A stretch of DNA of 64,000 nt, taken from contig OU964918.1 in NCBI GenBank assembly GCA_918807975.1, positions 22,552,477-22,616,476 of the forward strand, written 5' to 3'. Numbering within the stretch: the stretch's first letter is position 1; every line of letters starts with the position of its first letter. Positions 9,427 through 18,616 of the stretch are shown here, in pieces. The notes below the pieces were generated by a model. It did not search any database, was not told the DNA's origin, and saw nothing but the letters and a program-made list of their open reading frames with translations. Position numbers and translations under genes: made by a program. The stretch is from Aplidium turbinatum. Taxonomy: Eukaryota; Chordata; Ascidiacea; Aplousobranchia; Polyclinidae.

Positions 9427-9468
9427 GAACGTTTTCGGCTTAACTTAAGCCCTCATCAGGAACCTGAA
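9427..9468 (-). ncRNA. Hammerhead-type ribozyme core of a PLE (copy 2)
   Basis: The minus strand reads CTGATGA, G, GGCTTA, AGT, TAAGCC, GAAA, ACGTTCAACTG. Stem II is six perfect pairs with a three-base loop. Stem III is minimal. Stem I can pair CAGGTT with AACTG around a bulge. It is about 610 bp from the other copy in the same orientation, as expected for the repeated 3' end of a PLE. Confidence 0.7.
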
Positions 9469-9499
9469 AATACTTATAAAAATGCAATAAATTTCAACT

Positions 9500-10148
9500 T
9501 CTTGAAGGTAAAATTACATTAGGAAAAGGCCACTACGTAAATAACTACAACAAAATTTGCACCACATGGAACTTGATACATCAAGTAGGCTAAATGTTGA
9601 GGAGAATGGACGCGCCTCCAGCGATAATTGTTTGTTTAAATTTGGGTTGTAGCGTTTGATTAACACTGCTGGTCACAGCGGTAAACCATAATCTCTTCGT
9701 GGAAAAATTGTAACATAAAGTTCCCGGATCCGTTCGTCTGCATGTAATGACCGAAAAAGAAACACTCCTCGAAACGTCTATTCAAAAAGTGTATTCCTGT
9801 AAAATTAGCCCGCGGTTATCGAAAATGGGACGCAACACCGTACGCCTCTAAAACTGTCACTACAGAACAGATTGCTTAGATAAAAGACGCAAAATTTGTC
9901 CAGCTAGCAAGCACCAAGCAAACAGTTAAATATGCGACTGACTTCCAACAAACAATTTTACGAATAACTACAATAATTTGCGATATCTCAAATGCACGTA
10001 GACAGTAACTGTGACGCAATAATGAAAGACATTGTCACGCAATTCAAACCGTTGTTCAAAGGTAGTGATGCAATATTTCATCAGGCCTTACGACCGATGG
10101 TGCAATATTTGGACATTTTCTAGCAATTTCCATGACGTAAGATGCCAG
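9500..10148. other. PLE-associated sequence without open frame
   Basis: Lies between the ribozyme cores and the GIY-YIG fragment, so it is probably decayed PLE 3' sequence. I see no other gene in it. Confidence 0.35.
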
Positions 10149-10436
10149 CTAGGTTAAGTAGACCATAACGGTTTTTATATGACGTTTGATTTGGTGAAAA
10201 TTGTCGGGAACAACTGCTTCCTGGAATTTGGTGTCGAATTGGGATTTGCCTTTGTGTAAAATTTTAAATGAGTCAGCAGAGTATTTTCGATCTGTGCAAA
10301 AAGAACACTTCATGATATGGTCTGATGGCACTATTCTTTAACTCTCTAAAGTTCAGATGCTCTCGTACTCTCGTGGTCAAATGTCTGGTACACATGGCGA
10401 TGTACCGTACGTCAATGCCGAATCACACGGACATGT
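10149..10436 (-). pseudogene. Penelope-like GIY-YIG endonuclease fragment (PLE1)
   Basis: The minus strand reads ...MCTRHLTTRVREHLNF, then a KCSFCTDRKYSADSF stretch and KILHKGKSQFDTKFQEA. This is the second half of the C-terminal GIY-YIG nuclease that Penelope-like elements use to nick DNA for priming. The first half is lost, and a SINE is inserted at the upstream edge (10433-10740). A second copy of the same protein segment is at 54022-54231, with YIGMSTR visible, which supports the assignment. Confidence 0.7.
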
Positions 10437-10740
10437 TTGTTTGTTTGTTTGTTTTATCTTTATCCTGCATTGCGGAAAAGCGGACTTGAGCGCTATGCAT
10501 CGGTGTACGCCTTCCGACGTACACCTGACCCACGCTGCAGCCGACGGCAATGTCTGTTTTCGGTTGTCTACTCTACTTATGACTTCAATTTAGTACTACC
10601 CATTACTCGAAATCGATCACTGGGTAGAGGCAATTATCGTGAAGTTTCTTGCCCAGAGAAACAACAGCAAGTGCGGTGGCTGGAGTCGAACATGCAGGCT
10701 CTCGACTGCGAGCCCAACGCGCTAACCACTCGGCCACTGC
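10433..10740 (-). mobile_element. tRNA-derived SINE with (AAAC)n tail, in PLE1
   Basis: The tRNA-like head occupies 10740-10673 on the minus strand: acceptor strands GCAGTGG and CCACCGC pair with one mismatch, A box GTGGCCGAGTGGTTAGC, B box TGTTCGACTCC. The body ends in GGATAAAGAT followed by AAACAAAC repeats. Sequence continuous with PLE1 resumes at 10741. PLE2 (about 54110-54230) lacks the SINE at the matching place and serves as an empty site. Confidence 0.8.
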
Positions 10741-10835
10741 ATGTAAAACTGTATAGCCTACGGCATTTGAGCAGAGAGACGAAGGCGTCTGGGACTACAG
10801 TTGAAAATACGAACTAATTTTGAATCTTTTGTAAG
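10741..10835 (-). other. PLE1 segment beyond the SINE
   Basis: The stretch GAAGGCGTCTGGGACT..AGTTGAAAATACGA matches PLE2 at about 54178-54220 (GAAGGCGTCTGGCACT...). It therefore belongs to the PLE, not the SINE. Confidence 0.65.
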
Positions 10836-11109
10836 TAGGAAAAACGTCCACATCAAATTTATTGTTTACAAAATTAGTGTTTTGTTTCAAACTGCTTTCG
10901 TGCTAGTTGTTGTTTTCGCACTTATTTCTGTTGGCAAACAGAAAGCTAATTCTATTTTGTCATACATGACGAAAAAGTCGAGATCTATAGAAGATTGCGA
11001 GAGTGGGCGTAGGGATGAGGATGCTGATGGTGCTAGTAGCATGGGGTCCACTAGGCCAGATTCTAATCTGATTGAGAGAACGAATCGTGATGTATCGGCA
11101 ACCGGTGGG

Positions 11110-11653
11110 CAGTGTTGTACGCGTCAATGAAATAAATTGACGGCGTCAGCGTTAGCGCGAATTGCCTAAAAACTTCACGGCGTAAAGTAGCCTACTGCGT
11201 CAGCTCTTAAAGAAATTGACAGCGTCAGCGCTAATTTCTAGCGCTATTTTAGCCAGGGTCTCTCAAAACGGAAGTATTCGACTTCTAACGAGTTTGGTTT
11301 TTGAGACTGTTTCGAGCTGCGAAAGACGATTTCGTCTTTTCTCGACTCAGATCATGCTCAGATTAACCCAGGATACGATAAACAAACTTGAAACTGCATA
11401 ATTGGATAGACGAATAGCTGCCACAGAAAAAGATTGTTCATTGCTATCAGTCTGAAAGTCAAAACATCAAACAAAATTTAACTCTCATCGTGAAACGAGA
11501 TTTTTCATAAAAACGAAAAATTACGCATAGCGCGTGACGCTTAAAATCGTCAAAATAGTTGACTGCGCTATCACTTCCGTCAACTAAAAAATAAACTGAC
11601 TGCGCTAGCCTCAGCGTCAAAATTCAAATTGACGGCGTCAACGTACAACACTG
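11110..11653. mobile_element. hAT-type MITE, 544 bp
   Basis: Perfect 8-bp TSD CCGGTGGG (11102-11109 and 11654-11661). Ends CAGTGTTGTACG and CGTACAACACTG are inverted repeats, with subterminal GACGGCGTCA repeats at both ends. No coding capacity. Confidence 0.9.
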
Positions 11654-11661
11654 CCGGTGGG

Positions 11662-12538
11662 TTGTGGGCCGTAAGTGCCTTTAAATGTTATTCAAAAGGG
11701 TGGGCATTGGCCTATTGTCACTGTCACTATTGTCGCAAATTACTCGGCCAACATTTTTGAATTAGCCCCCCCCTAATTTTTTTTCTGGGTGCGCTACTGA
11801 CCCACACACTCTTGGCCAGCTCCATGTCTACTGCGGTCCAATAAGATCGAAACGTGCAGCTTCAGGGGAACTGGTTGCAACGGGCTGCCGGGTGCTCTGT
11901 TCATCGAGGCTCGCCTTACAGCAGGATGCCTGCCCATTAGACACTGCCCTCTTCAGCCAAAAAAAGTTGGCGTTGGGGACTTTTACGTGTGTCTATTAGC
12001 CTCAAGAGTTGCTAGAAATGATCTCTTTAACGCTCTAGTCTAGGCCATTTTACTAGGCTTAAAAAGGTTTAGAATCCTAAAACCAGAGATGTAGCCTACG
12101 TATACGCCGCAAATTCTACGCCGTAGACTTGCGGCGTAGACTTTTAGTTTACGCTAACGCTTACGGCCACATTTTTTTGGATAGTTGTCGCTTGAGGCTA
12201 CGCCGTAAAGTTTTCGCGGTTTTTTAGCGCATAGCATCAATACACAATACACATACTTTTTAATGTCTTTTTTTCGCCACAACACACCAATACCTTCCAG
12301 CACTGCAATTGAAAGAATGTTTTCAATAGGCAAAGACAGTGACGTTCGGTGGCTTAAACCATTGGGAAAGCAACTTGGAAATATGTTGCAGCAAGGTAGT
12401 AGGCACGAGGGGCGTAACCGTCGGGCGAAGCCCGAAGGCGTGTTGCCGAAGGCAACACTTCCAGCGGGGGGTCTGGGGGGCCTCCCCCAGAAAATTTTGA
12501 AAAACACTTCCAATTTGGTGCGCTCTGAGAGCATTTCC
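11662..12538. other. Non-coding stretch with GCCGTAGAC-type short repeats
   Basis: Near 12090-12220 there are repeated TACGCCG and CGGCGTA motifs resembling hAT subterminal repeats; a possible partner with TACGCT and GACGCCG motifs is near 13905-14010. I could not define ends or a TSD. Otherwise no gene. Confidence 0.3.
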
Positions 12539-12539
12539 A

Positions 12540-12594
12540 AAACAAAATCTTCGGACTTTCCCAGTCAGAAGATAAAGATTCAATCAATCAATCA
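12540..12594 (+). mobile_element. SINE 3' end fragment with (AATC)n tail
   Basis: TTTCCCAGTC...GATAAAGATT followed by AATCAATCAATC matches the 3' end of the SINE at 13501-13829. The sequence upstream (about 12413-12500, GC-rich with GGCGAAGCCCGAAGGCG) differs from that SINE's body, so it may be a different SINE sharing only the tail region. Confidence 0.6.
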
Positions 12595-12599
12595 AACTG

Positions 12600-13500
12600 G
12601 GATTAGTCTAGAATGTTGGCTGCTTTTTTAGACTGAGCACAAAAACTTATTGTCAATGTCATCTGTAAGCATTTACGACATGCATTGGACTGGTGCACTA
12701 GTAAAGAGCAAATAATTAGCTTATAAATTAAGCTAGTCCATTCTTGAAGAACACAAGTATGTTTGCTCTGAACTTGTGATGTCAGTCTATTGACCCAAAG
12801 AATTTAAAAAACACTTGTGCTGTTTCAGTACTGGTTGGTTAATGTACCCTTTGGAATTGCATGTCTTATTGTAGAATCTATGTTTTTTTTGGTAAGAGAA
12901 CCAGCTTTATTTTCAGCGTACTCAGTAGCCTATAGTTACAAGCCCGAAAATCACTCATGCGTAGAGGCTGTATTCCTTTCGCCTGAAACCAAAAGCAGCC
13001 GCTATGAGATACGCATTGACGTCACTGGGAAAGCAAGTTTAACCATAACACCAGATAACACATCTGATTGGCTAAGCAGCTGGTGTCGTTTTGCAAAACG
13101 ATTGAGGATTGGATAAAACGAAGGCGTTTTTCAATGTAAGGTAAGCACTTTTGAAAGTTGATTTCCCTGGAGCTTCAGTGATGGTTTCTGACAAAAGCGT
13201 TTGCGTTAATTGGCATTTATAGGCAAGAAATGCGGTTTGGTGAGGACTTAGACTACTCACAAGAGTTACGAGTAATTATAGTCACGAACACAGTAATTTT
13301 CAAGTTAAAATAGACTTGATAAAAATAATAAGAAGTTAAACCTAGAATTCAGTCATTATATTTTGCATAGTTTTCGCTCAGGTAAGCACTGCTTTCCTTG
13401 CTTTCCCTCACCGATCGTCACTGGGCAAAGACATATTGAAACCAAAACGCAGCAAAATGTCAGATGAACACATTCAGATGCTTGTGTTTCTTTGTGTCAG
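12600..13500. other. No recognisable feature
   Basis: Short frames only, on both strands; no domain, repeat pair or RNA seen. Confidence 0.4.
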
Positions 13501-13794
13501 CCTCGAAAGCTCAGTTGGTTAGCGCGTCACTTCTGGAACGAAGAAACTTTAAGATCAAGCGACGCTGGTTCGACTCTCGGGGTGTGCGCTTGAGCAACGC
13601 ACGTTAAGGACTGCTCTCCATTCAGCGGCATCTAATGGATGGAATAGTACTCCGGCAACAAGACTTCAACGATCGAAAACTTCACTCTGTCAATCTCGGT
13701 GACCGGGCCTGCGTCAGTGATTCAAAGCCTCTACAAGTATGCGAAACTGCCAGGATTAAGCTCTGCTAGAAGCTTTCCCAGTCCGAGGATAAAG

Positions 13795-13829
<35 letters not shown>
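13501..13829 (+). mobile_element. Full-length tRNA-derived SINE with (AATC)n tail
   Basis: The head begins CCTCGAAAGCTCAGTTGG, with a canonical A box (AGCTCAGTTGGTTAG) and a B box (GGTTCGACTCT, one mismatch). CCTCGA pairs with TCGGGG to make the acceptor stem. A long variable region suggests a tRNA-Ser-like ancestor. The body carries no frame. The 3' end is GAGGATAAAGATT followed by about eight AATC units. RNA polymerase III would transcribe it; mobility would depend on a LINE. Confidence 0.85.
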
Positions 13830-14501
13830 TGTGGAAATTCAAAATAAAACTTGTTTGTTTCGAGTGGTTTATACCTGGTGAATGTTTGGCACCTAGCAAA
13901 CAAAATGAGTTTACGCTAGTGTATGTGCTGACGCCGCCAACTTTTTTTACAAGTTACGTTGACGCATACGGTGTATGGTTTTTCGAACGTTTGCGTTTAC
14001 GCTGACGGCGTCAATATTTTTTGTATGCGCGTAAATCACTGCCTAAAACCAAATTCCCCCGTGAAGATTGCAAAATTCCTCCTCAGTGGGGAATTCCCCC
14101 CCGATTGGGAACCACTGCTTCAGAGTGTCAAAGGGCGCCTGGCAACGCTGGAACTGAGCTCCCAGAAAGTTTTTCAGCGCATGCGCAAATTACATTTTGT
14201 ATTTGCCATTGTTATTGATTGCCGCCTTTTCTTGGTTTGTCAACTAAAGGTGATTTGTTGTGCAGAATGATTAAAAATCGATGTTGCATCATGTTCAAAA
14301 AACCTTTTAACAGTTGAACCGAGAGCAATCAAACAAAGTAGACAGGAATTGAAATCGATGTTTGCAGATATAGGAGAGCAGTTTTAGGACAGTCAATGCA
14401 CGTGTTATTTTGAGACCTTCCCTGTCCCCTTCAATTTGCTTAGAGTTGGGCAATGTCAACATATTTTCGAAAATGCTCAGCAAGGTATCTAATTTCTAAA
14501 A
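13830..14501. other. Non-coding; possible single hAT end near 14115
   Basis: GATTGGGAACCACTG at about 14104-14118 looks like a hAT terminus, with CCCCC-rich subterminal sequence before it, but no opposite end was found nearby. Nothing else recognised. Confidence 0.3.
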
Positions 14502-14509
14502 CAAACATA

Positions 14510-14708
14510 GGAGCTGGTATACAAGTCCCCCTCCCTTGGTAACTCATGACAAAGACAGGACTCGACCAAACATATAGGGTGAAACTACCGTACTTTACAT
14601 GTGCTTGACTGTAGTGTTCGCACACTTCAATCCACATGTTTTGGTCAATTCCCCTTTGTCATGAGTTACTAAGGGGGGGGGGGGGGGGGGGACTTGTATA
14701 CCAGCTCC
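14510..14708. mobile_element. Palindromic MITE (GGAGCTGG family), copy 1
   Basis: Perfect 8-bp TSD CAAACATA (14502-14509, 14709-14716). Ends GGAGCTGGTATACAAGT and ACTTGTATACCAGCTCC are perfect inverted repeats, and the palindrome extends inward through TAACTCATGACAAAG. Includes an 18-20 base G run at about 14672-14691. Confidence 0.9.
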
Positions 14709-14716
14709 CAAACATA

Positions 14717-15063
14717 TAGACAATTACAAAACAATATACATATAGCACATGACTAGGAAACTGTGTTTCCAAAGCTAGTGCAAAGCGATACCATACTACT
14801 ACGGTAAACCCACAGGATCAGGCTAGAACAGGTTGTTTGTATCTACATTTGTGACACATTTAACATATACGGTATGGTACATAAACATATTTAATTCCAC
14901 CTTGTTATTTTATAAGAGATGTTTTTGTTTTGTTTGTCGTATCCAGGCTTACACCTGGTGGTTGAAGATTTAGATTAAGTGGACGGGAAGGCAAGGAAGC
15001 CAATCTTCGTGTCCATATCTCAATAAGAGATTATGTGTATGGTACCAATCACCAAGTTTGAAA
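14717..15063. other. No recognisable feature
   Basis: AT-rich spacer between two copies of the same MITE. No gene seen. Confidence 0.4.
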
Positions 15064-15071
15064 TTGTATTG

Positions 15072-15258
15072 GGAGCTGGTATACAAGTCCCCCCCTCCCC
15101 CCCTTGGTAACTCATGACAAAGAGGAATTGACCAAAACATGTGGATTGAAGTGTGTAAACAGTAAAGCAAAGTTAAAGTAGTTTCACCCTATATGTTTGG
15201 TCGAGTCCTGTCTTTGTCATGAATTACCAAGGAGGGGGGGGACTTATATACCAGCTCC
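15072..15258. mobile_element. Palindromic MITE (GGAGCTGG family), copy 2
   Basis: Same ends as the copy at 14510-14708. Flanks TTGTATTG (15064-15071) and GTGTATTG (15259-15266) agree at seven of eight positions. The interior is in opposite orientation to copy 1. Confidence 0.85.
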
Positions 15259-15564
15259 GTGTATTGTGTTAAATCAAAATCTTTACAAACCACAACGTAT
15301 GGTATAGCCTAGTCTAGTGGTTCTTAACTATTATTCTCCACCGCCCTTTTCAGAGATTTTCTGAGTCTGGCGCCCACCATAATATAAGGGTTTTACTAAA
15401 AATGATAAGTGAAACAATGGGGTTGCATGAAATTCTGCATTGTAGCCTTGTTAAATTTGGAAACTGATTACATTTTAAAAACAAATGAATTAAGCAGCAT
15501 ATTGAATAAACCGGCAAGCTCAATTGAATAAACTGGCAAGGTATTGAGTGTAGAGCTGGGGTAA

Positions 15565-15625
15565 AGGTTGATTGATTGATCGAATCCTTATCCTCGGGAC
15601 TGGGAAAGCTGCAGCAGGTCTGCAG
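15565..15625 (-). mobile_element. SINE 3' end fragment
   Basis: On the minus strand, GCTTTCCCAGTCCCGAGGATAA followed by ATCAATCAATC repeats the 3' end of the SINE at 13501-13829. The body and head are missing. Confidence 0.65.
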
Positions 15626-16177
15626 GCAATACCTGCGACCATTTAACACCATTTCTTTTATCGGTTTTCGATTTAATTCTCACACATTGTGAACAAAGCA
15701 ATGGGTTCTGTTGAATCATAACACTGGTCAACACAAATTTTTTGGCAGACAAAGTTAAGAGTGTTTTTGGGGGGTTTTGAAGAGCGCTGATTCCGAATAT
15801 GGCCTTAGTTTTCCCGAATTGGCTCTAGTTTAGGAGATATTGCATAGGGTCATTTTGACCAAAATTCCATATTTAAGCCTTATGCGCTAGATAAAAAAAC
15901 AGTTTAACCATGTTAGATATTTCAGAAATGCAATTTAATGGTCAATTGTGAACAATAAAGACAGTTTTAAGTTTAAATACAGCAACATCACGAAATTTTT
16001 AGGAATATTAGATTTGTTATACTTCAAAACTTGATGTTACCGATGTCATATACAGTACACAAAATACACAATCATATACAGTAGTGTAAGTACATAAAAC
16101 ACTAAAAAATGTTGCATTAAATCAGTCTATCAACATTGTATCACAAAATTTAGATAAAAGGAACTACATTATCTTTT
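15626..16177. other. Non-coding; one-sided TIR near 15721
   Basis: TAACACTGGTCAACAC at about 15719 resembles the left end of the TAA-flanked MITE at 32748-33402, but the right end was not found. No gene. Confidence 0.35.
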
Positions 16178-16436
16178 TCATTGTAAATTGAAAACAATGG
16201 TGAAAACATGAAATACCATAAGATTAAAACTATTAACTAATTTGCGCCGAAAAAATGTCTCTTGTAAGATTTTCGCTTGTGAGAAACTTTTGGGCAGTTT
16301 CTCAACAGGTTCCAGCAATAGTAGTTCCGGTAGTTGGGTTCCGGTAGGTTCTGCCATTATGTGCTCATTCCATCTGTCCTGATATCTTTCTTCCATTGTC
16401 TTGGTGGAACCTTTCCCCCTGCTCCTCACTGTAATC
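16178..16436 (-). pseudogene. Transposon-borne gene, C-terminal part (ERFHQD/MEERYQ family)
   Basis: Reading from 16436 downward gives EEQGERFHQD and, after a frame change, MEERYQDRWNEHIMAE. The first half of the same gene is at 23316-23620, ending DRFPDNLG. The two join in a continuous reading across the TSD ACCAAGAT when the 6.87-kb insertion between them is removed. I recognise the family as one that recurs in many copies in invertebrate genomes (GVFDGPQIR ... NFLGN ... MSIKVHFL ... GERFHQD), but cannot assign a transposon class or function. The remainder of the protein is absent. Confidence 0.6.
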
Positions 16437-17859
16437 ACCAAGATCTGGGTTTTTTTTTCCGGTCATTTATTGGTCATTGACCGATTTTTTAGCAAAATGT
16501 CCGAAAAAAAATATAGTCAATTCGGTCAAAATGTCCGAAAAATATATAGTCGAATCGGGTGTTGCAAGGTTGAGTTTCGCTGATGAACGTTGAAGAAAGT
16601 TTTCTCAGATAAAACACGACAACGTTTCTCAGCGAAACTTAATGTTGTAGCTCATAGGCGCCTAACTATTTTTTTGGCCGTAGGGGCGAAAGCGTGTTTC
16701 ATCAGCAGCAACGTAAATTCAGAAAAATGTCACGCAGATGGATGACATAATTATGTCGTCACACTAGGATTGCTTTTATTGCCACACTCGGAGTTATCGC
16801 TACGTGCGACCTACCGTTAATTATTATAAACAAAACTCGACCACTTCGGTTAACCAAACACATGCCATGCGTCTGCGTAGGCTAGCGGTTGATGGACTGC
16901 GACTCTCCTTTGAAGTACAGTGGCACGCATGTGTGCCACAAAATAAATTATGATTTTATATTTCAAAATCGTAATATTTTGATATAATTTTTGTGCTGCA
17001 ACTTCTCTATACATCAAAATTTAATTTGAAACTAGTAGTTGGAAACTCTGAACTAATTTCTTCAGACATGTCAATGGTTCAGACAATACAATGGTTCACT
17101 GAAAATTTATATCCAATTCCTTATTAGGGTGCGGCTGATGCCCTGTAAAATTTAAAACTTGACCGTAGCAACCCTAACTTTTTTTTGGAAGTGAGGCTTG
17201 GTGTACAAAGCTTAAATATGAAGTTTCGGCAAAATTGAATAAGGTCTAGGGGGTCCAGATTGCAATCAAACTTTTATAGGATCATCGATTTTCCCAAATT
17301 TCAGTTTTGACATTAAATTGAGTGATTTATTTTTATTTTTAAAATTTTAGTGATTTTTATAATATGTTCATGTGATACCAGCTAATTTTTGTAAATCATT
17401 GGAAATTATAGTTTTTATGCTGTGAACAGCAACTTAGGTTTCACTTAGAACCAGTGTGTCAATTTAGGGGTGATTTTACATACTTTGTGCATTATGTGCA
17501 ACGGAATTTCTGAAATTTTTGCACAATTATGGCAAACTTTCTAAGTTTGAGCAAAATCTGTGGAGCATGCTTTTCAAAAAATTTCAAAAATGGTGTCTTC
17601 GGATTGCAAATTCTTTGAATGAATACCCTGTTCAGAACATACCATATATAACTGACACTTCAAAATCAGTGTTTTATACTTTTAATGCCATTTACCACAG
17701 CGCTGTGTTAGGCTTTAGCCAGTATATATATATAATAAATTTAATATAAGCACTCCTTTGTTGCTTTTGAGTTAAAATTTAGATATTATGAAGTGACATT
17801 CTAACATTTGTGTTTTAGTACTCTACGATATAATTACATATCATTTCACCACAGGTTTT

Positions 17860-18605
17860 CACCCTAAAAAGAACTACTTCACCTACATGGTGATGATGCC
17901 TACACGCAGCCTAAAGTAAGGAGTGACCTATATCTTCTTGAAGTTGTATACAAGCACCAGTTTTATGCCCTGTTTATACAGCTTGTTGTGTCAAAACAAG
18001 AGATGTAACAAAATCTTTGCAATGCCAATCTTTAAGCAACTGCATAGTAACTTTGGACACAAGTGCTCCACCAGTTGCTGTTGAATAGGTTGAGACTATT
18101 GGAACACCCAACAATTTAATGCCACCGATGCCAGATATCAAAACTAGGAGCCTTTTATCTTGCTTTTACTTGCTGGTTAAAGTCTCCAGAAGTTTTCCAT
18201 CCCAAAGTAAAGCACCAACAGCAGGTGGTGACCATGCGCAGAGAATTTTTTCTGAAATATGCTGCGCTGTTTCAACTCTGTATCTGTGTGACTGAGATGG
18301 ATGGAGATTTAGCTTCGAAGCATCTCCAGAACAGGCTTGAACCATAGAATGGAGAGTAACAGATAAGGCAGTTGGTGTATGGTGTAATGCTGTTTGTGAT
18401 TGCTGCAGAGACTAATCCTGGAGATTTCATTATGTCATGAGAAATGAAAATGATTGTTCCTGTTTTTGATGTTCTTTCATGAGAGCGTTTTTCCTCTATC
18501 TCGCAAATCATTGAAGATGTGCATGGCTTGTTGTCCACGTCATCCTCAGCTTCTAAATCAATAGCATTATTTATGTCATTAACTCGGGCCTCTTCCTTTG
18601 CTACT
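17860..18605 (-). pseudogene. Element D1 protein, central block (WDGKLL / DTT.NTG.GAC family)
   Basis: Continuing the frame beyond the insertion gives NNAIDLEAEDDVDNKPC, TSKTGTIIFISHDIMKS, LLWDGKLLETLTSK, a GVP block and a degenerate GACIQLQEDIGHSLL..ACRHHH. This is the order of a transposon protein family common in invertebrate genomes (WDGK..LL..LLGVPK..DTT..NTG..GAC..LE..L..LL..ACRHH). The acidic residues in WDGK and DTT are plausible metal ligands, by inference. Several stops; not functional. Confidence 0.6.
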
Positions 18606-18616
18606 CGTCTATCTCG

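Noticed and set aside
10673-10740. Functional tRNA gene on the minus strand
   Set aside because: Pairs well but is followed by a SINE body and (AAAC)n tail; it is a SINE head.
16568-16592. CTGATGA ... GAAA at element C, possible hammerhead
   Set aside because: The intervening ACGTTGAA cannot form a stem II with a loop.
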